Source of the DNA: Cephalotus follicularis
Taxonomy: Eukaryota > Streptophyta > Magnoliopsida > Oxalidales > Cephalotaceae
NCBI GenBank assembly: GCA_001972305.1
Contig: BDDD01005858.1
Span: 1-64,000 of the forward strand
Reading direction: 5' to 3'
Length of the DNA stretch: 64,000 bases
The notes under the pieces were generated by a model. It was not told where the DNA came from and did not search any database. It was given only the letters and a program-made list of their open reading frames with translations. A program made the position numbers and the translations under genes. This document shows, piece by piece, positions 1 to 11,018 of this stretch. Every line of letters starts with the position of its first letter. Position 1 is the first letter of the stretch.

Positions 1-291
1 TTTTCATTGATTTACACCCGGAAGTTAAATCAATTGTAAAGGTGGTTTGCTTTGATTTGCACCCGTAAGCCGAAAATCAAAGGTTGCTAGGGGATTCTAG
101 TGGAAACTCAAGAGGTCTTGAGAAAGTGGACGTAGGCACGGATTTGCCGAACCACTATAAATTTGTTTGCAAACCTTCTCTAACTCTAACTCTTTATTTA
201 ATTGTTCTTGTGTGATTATTTATGTTCATTGCTTAATTTGTATTTTCCGCATACAAAGTTATTAGTTAAAGGTTGCCATACGTTAACAACA
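1..291 (+). mobile_element. Ty1/copia LTR, 3' part (window starts inside it)
   Basis: The stretch matches, by eye, the last ~300 bp of the complete copia solo LTR at 11184-12234. Shared blocks are the cacccgnaagccgaaa segment, the conserved gtggacgtaggcacggat block followed by gccgaaccactata, and a run of tcttta/ttccgca before the end. The gtggacgtaggc...gccgaaccnctata block is typical of plant Ty1/copia R-U5 regions (known). The 3' edge is set near ttaacaaca at ~291, but no target-site duplication can be checked because the 5' end lies outside the window. Confidence 0.7.
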
Positions 292-1300
292 AAGAATATC
301 AATAAAATTGATTTTTTTTTTCTCAAAAAGTGCTTGTCAAGATCATAGTTCGAAGTTTGCAAAGGACCGGAGGCCCAATGTTCATGTCCTTAAACCTCTG
401 AACAACCACTAATCAACTCCCTCAATTAAGAAGCTTAAATACAAGCATGTCTGACCATGCTCCCAAGGGAGCAATTAGAGCAGGCCTTGATACAGGAACC
501 GAGCTCTCCAAGTCTTACGAAGACATAAAACTCCTACGGGAGTAAAGAAAATATAAGCTAAAGTCTCGAACAGACCGAGTTCATAAGTTATCAAAAACTC
601 CTCCCGAGGAGCGCTAAAGACTGCTCCTGAGGAGAGCTAAAGACTCATCCCGAGGAGCACCTAAATTTATCAACAAAGACTCCTCCCGAGGAGCACTTAA
701 CAGTTCATTTACAAAAGACTTCTAAGGAAGCATTAAGACTCCCAAGGGAGCAAACACTGGTGAGCAAAGTCCATAAGAACTTGTCCAACCAGACCAATAT
801 CGTGTCTTGAGAGGCGAATCCATAAGAAATCGTAATGATCAAGTTCGTTGGACTGAGTACTTTGAAATAAGTGTCCCTACGAGGACTGCAAGCTCAGACG
901 GCCTGATCTAGAATATAATGGATCAGACGAGATCCTACTCGGCAAACCCGTAAGAACTTGTCCTAGTAGACCTAAAACTCACTTTGCAAACACACAAGAA
1001 CTCGCAAAGACTAAGTGTTGTTGCCTAAGTCCTTTTTAAAAAAAGTGTCCTAAGGGGACTAGAAAGCTTGGGTAATTAGGTCTAAAAATTGTGAGACCAC
1101 AATATGATAAGTCTATAAGTTAGACTAAGCTAAGTTTCCTAAGAGAAATGAAAGTGCTCGAAAAGAGCCCAAGCATACAATGAAAAAAAGTAAAGAAGTT
1201 CATAAATAAGAGAGCACATCAATGATGAAACCTCTTTTCATTGATACTTACAAGCTACATCAAAACATTACAAGTTGATGAGAAAGAAAAAAGCAAGCCT
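292..1300. repeat. Spacer with clustered CTCCCGAGGAG-type motifs (probable Tat-type retrotransposon spacer)
   Basis: There is no credible coding frame. Between about 465 and 760 the short motif ctcc(c/t)gaggagc, or its variants cccaagggagc and tcctacgggag, recurs every 20-60 bp. Smaller cctaaggggac-type motifs follow to ~1150. The stretch lies just downstream (in minus-strand sense) of the antisense ORF remains at 1307-3230, so it is probably the untranslated spacer of the same Tat-like gypsy element. That placement is inference. Confidence 0.45.
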
Positions 1301-1306
1301 ACAAAA

Positions 1307-3230
1307 CTAAACTTCAGGATCTGAGGTTTCTTGTTCATCCTCGAGCGGAGGAGCCACGAAGGGCTCAGTCGTAGGAGGTTGAGGTGTGATAAGCCCTGAA
1401 GTAGGTGCTAAAGAAGAAGAGGCCACAAAAGGATCCGAGGGGAGGAGGACCACATCCGGTGACCCGGTTCCCTGTGCCTTGTCACCTTCCTGAGAAGGAT
1501 GAGCCTCTTTTTCCATAGTGAGCTTGACTCTTTGCTCCTCTGCATCGTAGCCCTCGAGATAGAAGTCAAAGGATTTAGCAACTGAGCAGTAGACAATGTC
1601 ACTTAAAGGAATCCCGGGGTGAAGCGATGAGACCCAGTTCCGGCAAGTGTATAAACCCCGACGGAAGTACTCAGCGAATTTCTTAAACACTTCATCACCA
1701 AAAGCTTCAGAGGCTTTATAGTCCTCCACGGAGGCCTCCATCAGTGTTTGGAATTCGTCCAAGGACCTGAACTCCGTCAAAGCCTTTTCCACTGCAATAT
1801 TCATCCAGGTCTCATCTTTGCTCCGGTAGCCTGCTAATTTCTCCTCCGCCCCTCGCCACAACTTGCCAACTAAAGAGAGATCTTTCTCCGCTTGCTTCTT
1901 TTCCTCGATGGCCTACTTTTTCTCCTCGACAATGGCCTCCTGGGCACTAAGGACTTATTCCAGCTGAGCCTTTGACGAGCGAACGGTCTCCTCGGGCATT
2001 GCTACTTCTGACCTCAGATTGTCATTCCTCTGAAGAATGACCGAGAAGTTCTCCGCCAGTAGGTGAGTGTCGTTCAGAGCCTGCCAGAGAAGAATGGATG
2101 TTAGAGGGAAAGCTATAAGCATGTTCGAAAGAAGATAGAAGGAATCACTTACCCAAAAATGGCTCCGAAGGGAATTATGTATCAACTTCTTGTTGGTCCG
2201 ATTCTCCCTTGCTTTGATCTCGTCCTAAAAGAAGCACAGTGAGCTGAGTGCAAAAGGAATCCTGGGGGTGTTCAGGCTCAAATTTGAACTCCCCAAGGAA
2301 TCCAGTTCCTCGATCATGTTGTAAACGTCCCGAGGAGCAGGCAACTGAATAGGATTCCGAGGGCTCATTCCAAGAGCAGCGATGTCCTCGGTCTCTTTTC
2401 CCTTTTTGCTCTTCTTGCTTAGAGGGACGGGGAGAGCACTTGAGGGACTATCGCTCGCAAGACACTTGCTCTTACCTGTCCCTTTCTTAGCAGCAGCAGC
2501 AGCGTCAGTCCTCTCAACCGCAGCACTCTTTCCCTTTTGCTTTGACCCCTCGGTAACAATCTTTTCTTTCTACTTTGATCCTTCAGCAGAAACTGGGGCT
2601 TGTTCACCTTGCTAACCTTCAAGATGTCGTCAAAACTACACCGAGAAGCCATTGCTGCAAAAAATCACAGAGATTACAAGATCAAAAGCGTAGCAAATAA
2701 CAATGAGAGAATATAAGGAATATAAAAGTTTAAGGTGGAGGAGACGAATGTTTTATACAGCTTTCTTCCTTGGCCACGGGTCAAGCCTCAGGATCATCGT
2801 GGACATTTTCATCTTCCTCTCTCTCTATCCTGATCGGGATCTCTTCATCCTCATCCAGGAGAAACCAATAGCCCAAGGACATGCTTAGTCCAACCTGACA
2901 GAGGCGGTCCTCCTAGACAGTGTCATTCACCCCCTTGGATTCCAGAGTGAAAAACCTGGCTAGGTCGACCTTCTCGGCCAACGATAGTTTGGACCTCTTG
3001 TTGAGCTTTGGAACATCTAGGGAGTCTGACCACCGGAAATGGATGAAATCACGGAGGTTCCTGACGAGAAAGTACCTCCCCCTCCACCCCTCGACGGACT
3101 TGGTAGGCTTCACCAGAAGCTTCCTGGTGATGAATGGAGAAGAGTTTGAAGGCAACTTTGACACGAAAAAAAGTTCGAGGGCCAACGAGACACAACGTGT
3201 AAAGTTCATGGGGCAAAAATGGACTTATCC
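1307..3230 (-). pseudogene. Tat-lineage antisense ORF remnant (Transposase_28-like / 'putative gypsy type transposon' protein)
   Basis: Minus-strand open pieces at 3209-2913, 2652-2419, 2185-1955 and 1861-1307 follow each other in order, as if exons or fragments of one protein. The first piece carries the signature GW(R)GRYFLVRN followed by a W, then LAEKVDLARF. The later pieces are Lys/Arg-rich, then Glu-rich and coiled-coil-like, then acidic and Pro-rich. The same signature occurs in the better preserved copy at 12990-13808. Proteins of this kind are annotated as 'putative gypsy type transposon' and are the product of an ORF placed antisense between pol and the 3' LTR in Tat-lineage Ty3/gypsy elements (known family). 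Frames are broken and no single start-to-stop ORF remains, so I call it a pseudogene. Its molecular function is unknown. The left part could have short introns rather than lesions. Confidence 0.55.
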
Positions 3231-4008
3231 CATATTTTTTTAAAGTGGGACCCATAATATAATGAATTATGAGGGCTCAGTTGAACAATTTTTTAACTTC
3301 ATGGACTCAAGTGAACATCGCATAATAGTTTAGTGACTTAGTTTAAATAGGGTTTTAGCCTAATTTCTTTAACACCAGCATCTCCACCACCACTGTCATT
3401 GTCAAACAACCACCATCACTACTAAACATTCTCATCACTACAGTGACTCCATTGAAATCGCACTAAACCTTTATCCTCCAAATCCCAAGTCGGCCAACTC
3501 CGCATGCACCACACATGCCCAAATCATCCATCATAACAACCAAAACCTCTAACCCCAAAGCAACTACCAACTCTAAACAGAACCAAAATGCCACCATCAA
3601 AACCCCATTCCTCTAACAAGCCTCAACCATGCGTCTCAGCTTACTGAAAGTCGTCAATGAAACACGTGCACCCACGTGCCGATGTTCAATAAGGCATTAT
3701 TAAAACCAAAATCATTCTCATATTTCAATAATTATTGTGCTTATAGAGTGTGTGTCTTGAAGCATTTGTGGTGAGTATCATCAATTTAGTAGATGGAGAC
3801 ACCATTGGTGAGAATTTAGAGATTGGAGGTTTTGTGGTGGTTTCAATTCAGTTGGTGGGTGCTTTTGGTTGGGATTTTTGTGTATGTGGGTTACAGTTAG
3901 GGTTTTGCAGTGGAGGTGGCTATGGTAGTTGAGTTTGTAATCGTCAGTGATGGAAAGAGAAAGGGAGAAAGAGTAAAGAAAGGGAAAGATAAAGAGAGAT
4001 GATATGGA

Positions 4009-4045
<37 letters not shown>

Positions 4046-4425
4046 TGACTTGTTGTTTGGCAGTGATAGTGGTACTGTTGAGAGTGTGGTGGTCTTGGTG
4101 TGATGGGATGTGAAGTAGTGGTGAGTTGGTGATGTGAAGAAGTGATAGTGTTTATGGTGCTTACCAATGGTTGGCAGTGGTACCGGTGGTGTTGCGTGGT
4201 AGGAGGAAGTGTTAGCTTGGCAGTGATGGGGAAACCTTGGAAGTGTTTGGGAGTGACAGTGGTGGCGTATGATGTTGGTGTTAAAGAAGTTAAGCTAAAA
4301 CCCTATTTAAAATAAGCCCTAAACTATTACGTGATATTCACTTAAGCTCCTAAACTTTAAAAATCGTTCAACCGAGCCCTCATAACTCGTTATATTGTGG
4401 GTCCAACATTAAGAAAATATTTATA
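3231..4425. mobile_element. Non-autonomous DNA element with ~190-bp terminal inverted repeats
   Basis: Bases 3231-~3425 match the reverse complement of ~4225-4425 over nearly their whole length. Both arms contain gggaccca, gagggctc, gttgaac, aatagttta and aaatagggttttagc, and end inward at tttaacacca. The interior (~3426-4224) codes for nothing recognisable: the left side is CCACC-rich, the right side is GGTGG-rich, and there is a (GA)n tract near 4018-4041. Long TIRs with a non-coding interior fit a Mutator-like or foldback element. No clear target duplication is visible. The left end cuts into the antisense ORF remnant. Confidence 0.65.
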
Positions 4426-4630
4426 TTATAGGTCTCACATTAAAAAATATTATTTTTTCCAAATCAGTGATATTTGACGGAATACTAACAGCCACGTCAG
4501 CCTCCATTACAAAAAATTTTATGGAGGGGCTAACGAGAACCAAAAAAAATTGAGTTGGACGGCTTGATTGAACAATTTTTTAGTTTAAGGGACTCAAGTA
4601 AGCATCATGTAATAGTTTAGAGGCTTAAAT
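4310..4630. mobile_element. MITE overlapping the right TIR of the preceding element
   Basis: The left arm (taagccctaaactattac..., from ~4313) and the right arm (ending ...tagaggcttaaat at 4630) are inverted copies over roughly 80 bp, giving a compact ~320-bp element. A third copy of the same end lies at 3283-3345 in the same orientation as the right arm. This is one repeat family with three ends in +, -, + order. The middle carries agccacgtcagc, seen in other plant elements including the Mutator-like left end at ~35850. Confidence 0.55.
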
Positions 4631-5190
4631 TAGGGCTGACAATTCGTGTCGATGGGTCATAAACGGGTCGCATCAACACATGAGTATAACGGTAAATAGG
4701 TTAACCCAAACACGACCCATTTAATAATCGTGTCAGACACATCAACCTTAACCCGACCCATTTAATAAACGGGTGACACGACACGACCCGTGTAACCCGT
4801 TTATTGAATGAGTCATTTTGAGTCAACTTGTTTATAACCCAATTTTGACCTATTTAAAAAAATATTCCAATTTCTAATTCAAATATTCAATTATTCATCT
4901 ACTACATACATTTCTAAACAAACGCATCCATCATCAACATTTAAAATATCATCAAACATTACAATCATCCAAAACTCATTTACCGTTTAACGGATAGATA
5001 GGTGACTCGTTTAATAATCGGGTTAATTTTGGGTTAATTTTGGGTTTTGCAGGTTGACCCAAAATTGACCTGTTTATTATTCGTGTCAACCCTAAATTGA
5101 CCCAAACTCATTTAAGCTTGACCCAAAACTCATTTATTTCGTGTCGATTTCGATTCGGGTTGCGTCTCATGACCCAAATTGTCAGCCCTA
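4631..5190. mobile_element. hAT-like MITE, 560 bp
   Basis: The element starts TAGGGCTGACAATT and ends with the exact reverse complement AATTGTCAGCCCTA (14-bp perfect TIR). The interior is built of gacccattta/aacgggt/gtgtcgg blocks typical of a widespread plant hAT-type MITE family. It abuts the previous MITE directly. The flanks (gcttaaat left, cctatatg right) show no 8-bp target duplication, so one side was probably altered after insertion. Confidence 0.75.
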
Positions 5191-5804
5191 CCTATATGGT
5201 ATACGTTGATGCGAAAAGTGTCTGTTTGCATTTTGAGCATATGTTTGCTTGCATATTGCTATGGATTGAATTGTTGATTGGATTGTTAACGATTTCTAAA
5301 ATATTTTATCATTTTGGAAATTGCATACATGATTTAAAATAAATCATTATTTTTCATGAAATATTATATTTCAAAGGACTGAATATTGTTTTCAAGGATT
5401 GAATTTACATTTTGAACAAATGTAAGTATTCAAATATTTTATAACTTATAAACTACTTGAAACGAATTGATTTTGAATTGATAGCTGGATTGTGATTAGG
5501 ATTGTTGCCGTATTAGTCGTGTGGCGGAGGTTGCCATTGCTGGCTAATGGCAGGTTTGGGCTCTAGGTGGCAGGAGATAGCTAGGGACACCACACTTGGT
5601 TACTTAGCCGTAGTGCAAGTAACATTGGATTGTTGGCTTGTTTCGAGTCGGCCGGAGACGGGGCTGAAGTAGGAGTACGACATCGAGCCCAGGAGATGGC
5701 GATGCTCTTCGTACGGATCGATCGGATTGTTTAGTCCTTTGTGTGACATGATTGATGGATTGTGTTGATGTAGCCACTTGGCATGGTTGCTTATATACCA
5801 GTAA

Positions 5805-5844
<40 letters not shown>

Positions 5845-6321
5845 ATATATTATGTATTGCATCACGATGCATCCATTACATGACATTTATTATCTTTGAG
5901 CCCAAAGTGCGTTTATATTTTTCCTACTTAGCCAGTGGATTTGGCTAACCCTATCAATTTCAGATTGATGCAGTTGATCGACACCGTCGAGAGTGAGGAA
6001 AACGAAGAGAAGTTTAAGTTGTTTTATTTGGAGTTATTGAATTGGTTGTTGTAATAATGTTTAAATGGATTTATGTATTGACTGATTTAATTCATGCTCC
6101 GTTTTATGGGTAATTAACGATGGAGTTATTGTATTGATGTTAAACGTTGGTAACATGTAGTATGGGATGCATGTTACGTACTTAATTCGCCTTATGTTTT
6201 TATGCTTCTGCAATGATTATGTATGAATTGGAAAGTTTTAAATTTTCTGTAACTTTTATATAAGCTGAATATATGTTGATTGCCATGACCTCCGGGTCGT
6301 TTATGGAAACAGGGTGTGACA
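5191..6321 (+). repeat. Gypsy-1 5' LTR, 5'-truncated
   Basis: It ends in gtgtgaca at 6321, just before the primer-binding site. It contains a (GT)n tract (~5808-5840) and the ttagccagtggatttggcta stretch near 5930. Its 5' part is missing: the sequence that starts the 3' LTR (tgtaatgcccagaatt at 11019) is not found here, and the left edge meets the MITE at 5190. Confidence 0.7.
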
Positions 6322-6326
6322 AAGAG

Positions 6327-6338
6327 TGGTATCATAGC
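6327..6338 (+). other. Primer-binding site (initiator tRNA-Met type), Gypsy-1
   Basis: tggtatcatagc lies five bases after the LTR end. It differs by one base from the plant consensus tggtatcagagc, which is intact in Gypsy-2 at 54531-54542. Confidence 0.8.
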
Positions 6339-6459
6339 ATATATTCATTATATGATTAGCTTGGATAAGTTCCTTGGCAATTAACTATTGTTTCCTTAAG
6401 ATAATTAATTACATCTTTCCTTCTAGGAAACGAAATGGACGGAAGGAGAAGATGTGGAA

Positions 6460-7530
6460 AGGCTCGAGCTGCTGAGGAGAATGCTCCTTAATAAGCAAAT
6501 AATACGAGAGACTCGATGGATTGTACAGGTGATTATTTTCAGCAACAGATGGCTGGGAATAGGGCTAATATGGAGGAAATGTGGCGATTGTACGTCCAAG
6601 CCCAGCGACAACATATGGTTCCTAACCATGGTGCATGACATGACAGGAATCAGTTTGGGAGAAATCTCGAGAGGTTTATGAGGCAAAACCCTCCTACTTT
6701 TAGGGGTGAGCTTGATGCGACTATTAAAGAGAGATGGCTGCAAGATATGGAGAAGATCTTTGAGGTTATGGATTGCACTGATGATCAGAAACTGAAATTT
6801 GCTGTCTACCGGTTATGGGGTGAGGCCACTCATTGGTGGGAAATGGTCAAGGCAAAATGGGAGGATACTGGACTTGACAGTACTTCGGAGAGATTCCAAG
6901 ATGAATTCCTGGAGACTTATGTACCCCGGATTGAGTGTGAGCAAAGGGAGACGGAACTCTTGGAGTTACGTCAGGGTGATATGACAGTGGCTGAATATCA
7001 TGCCAAATTTATGGAGTTAGCCAGACACTCAGCTTATCTTATGGCTGATGAAGAGAAGAAGATTCAAAGGTTTTTGAAGGGCCTGCGACCAGATCTTCGG
7101 GCGAAGCTTAGAGCCATGGAGTTGGAGACCTTCATGCAAGTTGCACAAAAGGAAAGATTGTTGGAGAGCATTCAGAATGAAGACCGTGCTGAGAAGGCTC
7201 GTGCACAACAGAGTAAGCAAACCTCTCCACAGTCTAGACCAGCTTCATCGAAGTGGCAAGGTAGTGGTTCTCCTACTAAATCATCGAAGAATAAATCTCA
7301 ATAGACTAACACTCAGGGTACTCCTAGTCAGGGGAGTAATGCTAAATCTGGAGTTTGTTTTCATTGTGTTCGTACAAGCCACTAGCAGAAAGATTGTTGG
7401 GTGAAGAACAGGTTATGTATAAGGTGTGGAGCATCTGGTCACTTAGCAAAGGATTGTCCGAAGGTTCAAGGGACAGTGCCTACTAGACCTGCGGGTAGTA
7501 TCATACCTGCAGTTAGACCTTCATAGTGAA
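6460..7530 (+). pseudogene. Gypsy-1 gag (capsid plus CCHC zinc knuckle), degenerate
   Basis: The longest open part, 6678-7304 (208 codons), begins MRQNPPTF and holds the retrotransposon gag domain: a WLQDMEKIFEVMDC block, TH.WW, and a YHAKFMELA block. Downstream, past a stop at ~7302, come knuckle residues: C..C...H from ~7355 and a well-kept C-x2-C-x4-H-x4-C (CIRCGASGHLAKDC) at ~7420-7460. In intact elements gag packages the RNA and forms the particle. The N-terminal part (6460-6680) lies in another frame. The gene is interrupted by stops between capsid and knuckle. Confidence 0.8.
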
Positions 7531-7549
7531 GAGATACTGGTAAGGGCAT

Positions 7550-8080
7550 CATGAAAGGTAGAGTCTTTACTCTTACTCAGACAGAAGTTCCAGAGTCTAC
7601 TTCTGTCATCGGAGATACAATTTATATTTATGGCTTTTCTGCTAGAGTATTGTTGGATCCAAGAGCATCACATTCATTTATCCCAACTTGCATCTTGTTT
7701 GGATATGACACCTGATTGTATGCCATATGTTCTCGATGTGAGTACACTTGCTGGGGATTCCATGTGTACGGATTCTGTGTATAAATGTTGCGAGATTTCT
7801 ATGGCAGCTATTCCATTGTATGCAAATCTTATTGTGTTACCCATTCGAGACATCGATGTCATCTTGGGTATGGATTGGTTGTCAGCTCATCATGCTAGTA
7901 TAGACTGTTACAGCAAGATAGTGGAGTTTTGTATGCCCGATGGTACTACTTTTCAATTTGAGGGATACAAAGGATTTTCTACATCGATTATACCCTTCAC
8001 ACGTGCATCAAAGTATTTAGAGAAAGGATGCGAATGGTATTTAGCTTATATGATTGATAGTAGGAAGGATAAGGGATTGA
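7550..8080 (+). pseudogene. Gypsy-1 aspartic protease region
   Basis: This is the first part of an open frame that starts at 7630. The active-site loop reads [11 protein letters not shown], whereas functional family members have D-S/T-G there. The catalytic Asp remains but the next residues are changed, so the protease is probably dead. The later VILGMDWL block (about 7857-7880), a hallmark of gypsy protease C-termini, is intact. It continues in frame into the reverse transcriptase. Confidence 0.75.
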
Positions 8081-9455
8081 GCATTGAGGAGATTCCTATT
8101 GTGAACGAATTTCCTGATGTATTTCCTGCAGATTTGGTATCGTTGCCACCAAAAAGGAATATGGAGTTATTTATTGATCTTGTAACTGGTACAACTCCTA
8201 TTTCTAAGGCACTGTACAGAATGGCTCCTGCAGAATTGAGGAAATTGAAGTTGCAATTACAAGACATGATTGACAAAGGTTTAATTCAACCTAGTGTTTC
8301 ACCATGGGGTGCACCTGTATTATTTGTGAAGAAGAAAGATGGGTCGATGAGACTTTGTATTGACTATCGGATGTTGAATAAAGCAACGATTAAGAACAAG
8401 TATCCTCTTCCACACATTGAGGAATAGTTTGATCAATTGCAAGGTTCAAGAGTATTCCCTAAACTCGACTTAAGATCGGGTTACCACCAGTTGAGAGTAC
8501 GGGAAGGAGATATCGAAAAGACTGGTTTTCAAACACAATATGGTCACTATGAGTTCCTAGTAATGACGTTTGGTGTTACCAATGCACCGGTAGCGTTCAT
8601 GTAATTGATGAACAATGTTTTCTGACCATATCTGGATCAGTTTGTTGTCGTGTTTATTGATGATACTCTGATATATTCGAAGAATTAGGAGGAACATGCA
8701 TATCATCTGAGAGTAGTTTTGCAGATTCTCAAAGAATAGTGATTGTATGCCAAATTCAGTAAGTGCAAATTTTGTCTTGATCATGTGATCTTCCTTGGTC
8801 ACATAGTTTCTGGAGAAGGTTTAGCGGTGGATCCGTCGAAGACTGAGGTTGTCTAAGATTGGCCACAACCGAGGAATGTTACAGAGGTACACAATTTTCT
8901 TGGCTTTATAGGTTATTATCAGAGATTCATCCAGAATTTTTTTAGAATTGCCACGTCGTTGACACAGTTGACCCAAAAGAAGGCTTTGTTTATCTAGGAT
9001 GGAGACTGTGAGGCTAGTTTCCAAGAGTTGAATGATCGGTTGATTTCTGCTCCTATCTTGGCATTGGCCGATGGTAATGAAGATTTTGCTGTGTATAGCG
9101 ATGCTTTGGGTAAAGGTTTGGGTTGCGTGTTGATGCAAAATGATAGAGTAATTGCCTATGCTTCGAGGAAGCTGAAACCTTATGAAGAAAATTACCTGAC
9201 GCATGATCTTGAATTGGCTGCCATTGTTTTTGCTCTTTAGAAATGGAGACATTATTTGTATAGGACACAGTTTGAGATATTCACTGATCATAAGAGTTTG
9301 AAATACCTATTCTGCCAAGATGAATTGAATATGAGGTAGCGTAGATGGGTTGAATTCTTCAACGACTATGATTGTAACATTCAATACCACCCAGGGAAAG
9401 CAAATGTTGTTGTCGATGCTTTGAGTCGTAAAGCTATGATAGCTAATACAATGGT
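8081..9455 (+). pseudogene. Gypsy-1 reverse transcriptase and RNase H, with stops
   Basis: Recognisable in order: [10 protein letters not shown], the [20 protein letters not shown] block, [21 protein letters not shown], the FIDD catalytic core (~8655), GHIVSG, then RNase H ([30 protein letters not shown]) and the tether DALSRK to ~9430. Stops interrupt it, for example at 8425-8427, in the fingers/palm (~8602, ~8623), at ~8739, and at 9337-9339. In Gypsy-2 several homologous positions are sense codons, so the two copies decayed independently. No functional product is expected. Confidence 0.85.
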
Positions 9456-9639
9456 GTCACAATGGAGGATGTTGGAAGATTTTCAGAAATGGACTCCATT
9501 CGTACAGTCCCCCAGGATTTTTATTGCTAATCTTCGAGCACAGCCAGCATTGCTTGATGAGATTAAGAATGCTCAAATTTATGATCATGAATTACAGAAG
9601 ATTCGAGAGAGTATGGGATTGAGGCCTGATTTTTAGATG

Positions 9640-10976
9640 CATTCTGATGGTACACTGAGATATCGAGGATGGATTTGTCTTCCGAATGATGATGGGTTAA
9701 AGAATGAGCTACTTTATAAGGCTCATAAATCTCAGTACAGTATTCATCCTGGTAGTACAAAGATGTATCAGGATATGAAGTAGAATTATTGGTGGCCCTG
9801 CATCAAGCGTGAGATCACTGAGTATGTTGCTAGGCGTTTGACTTGTCAGATGGTCAAACTGAACATCAGAGGCCGGCAAGGTTAATGTAATCATTGCCAA
9901 TAGCGGAATGGAAATGAGAACACGTGACTATGGATTTTGTTTTTAGATTTTCGTTGACTCGGAATCGTCATAATGCAGTGTGGGTTTTCGTTGATAGACT
10001 CAGAAAGTCCGCTCAATTTTTTCCTATACATGTTAATGATTCAGTGAGCAAGTTGGCTCGGTTGTATATAAAGGAAATTGTGAGATTGCATGGTGTTCCT
10101 GTGAGTATTGTGTGCGATCAAGATTCGATTTTCACTTTCAACTTCTTGAAGAGATTTTAGACAGCTTTCGGAATGAAGTTGAATTTCAGCACAGCTTTTC
10201 ATCCGCAGACAGACAGACAGTCCGAGCGTACTATCCAAACTTTGGAAGATATGCTCCAAGCATGCGTGATCAATTTTACTGGTACTTGGGAGGATCATAT
10301 TCCCTTGATAGAGTTTTTGAACAATAATAGTTATCACTCGAGCATAGGTATGGCTCTGTACGAAACTCTTTATGGATTGAAGTGTAGGTCACCTATCTGT
10401 TAAGATGAGGTTGGAGAGCGACCGATGCTTGGATCGGATCTTGTTGAGGAGACTTCAAAGAAAGTCAAGGTGATTAAAGAGAGATTACTTGCAGCATAGA
10501 GTCGACAAAACAGTTATGTCAACAATGTGAAAAGGAGACCATTGACTTTTGATGTAGGAGATCATGTATTTCTGAAAGTTTCTTCTTCAAAAGGTATTCA
10601 GAGATTCGGGAAAAAAAAAAGGCAAACTAGCTACAAGCAACATTGGTCCTTTTCAAATTCTTGAAAGAGTTGGGGAGGTGGAATATCAGCTCGTCTTGCC
10701 TCCTGCATTGTCGAATGTACACGATGTTTTCCATGTTTCCATATTACGAGGTTATGTCCGAGATCCATCACATATCTTCGATTATGACTTGATTTCAGTG
10801 CAAGATGATCTTTCTTGCGAGGAATTACCTGTGAGGATTCTGGACTAGAAGACTCAAGTGTTGAGGAACCGAACCATTCCTATGGTGAAAGTTCAATAGC
10901 AGTTCCATCATCCCGATGAAGGAAAATGGGATTGTAAAGAAGAGATACAGGAACGTTATCCTCATTTTTTCTAGAG
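9640..10976 (+). pseudogene. Gypsy-1 integrase and C-terminal chromodomain, with stops and shifts
   Basis: The H..H-C..C zinc-binding segment (HPGSTKMYQDM near 9750, LTCQM near 9840) is followed by the catalytic core: TMDFV at ~9928, VCDQDS at ~10118, FHPQTDRQSERTIQTLEDML at ~10197. Then come [20 protein letters not shown], and the chromodomain-like end RNRTIPMVKV...ERYPHFF. Frames are broken at several points, including stops after ~9780, ~10158 and ~10400. In intact chromoviruses the C-terminal chromodomain helps direct integration to heterochromatin (known). Confidence 0.8.
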
Positions 10977-11007
10977 ATGTTAAAATTCGAGGACGAATTT
11001 CTTTGAA

Positions 11008-11018
11008 TGAGGGGGGAT
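11008..11018 (+). other. Polypurine tract of Gypsy-1
   Basis: The purine-rich tgaggggggat directly precedes the 3' LTR start (TGTAATGCCC at 11019). This is the expected place for plus-strand priming. Confidence 0.75.

Noticed and set aside
3781-4167. 128-codon minus-strand ORF rich in Ser, Thr and His
   Set aside because: Low complexity from the (GA)n tract and GGTGG-rich interior of a TIR element. No domain.
6678-10974. Integrated plant pararetrovirus
   Set aside because: Gene order includes integrase after RNase H, with LTRs, an initiator-tRNA primer site and a chromodomain. This is Ty3/gypsy, not a pararetrovirus.
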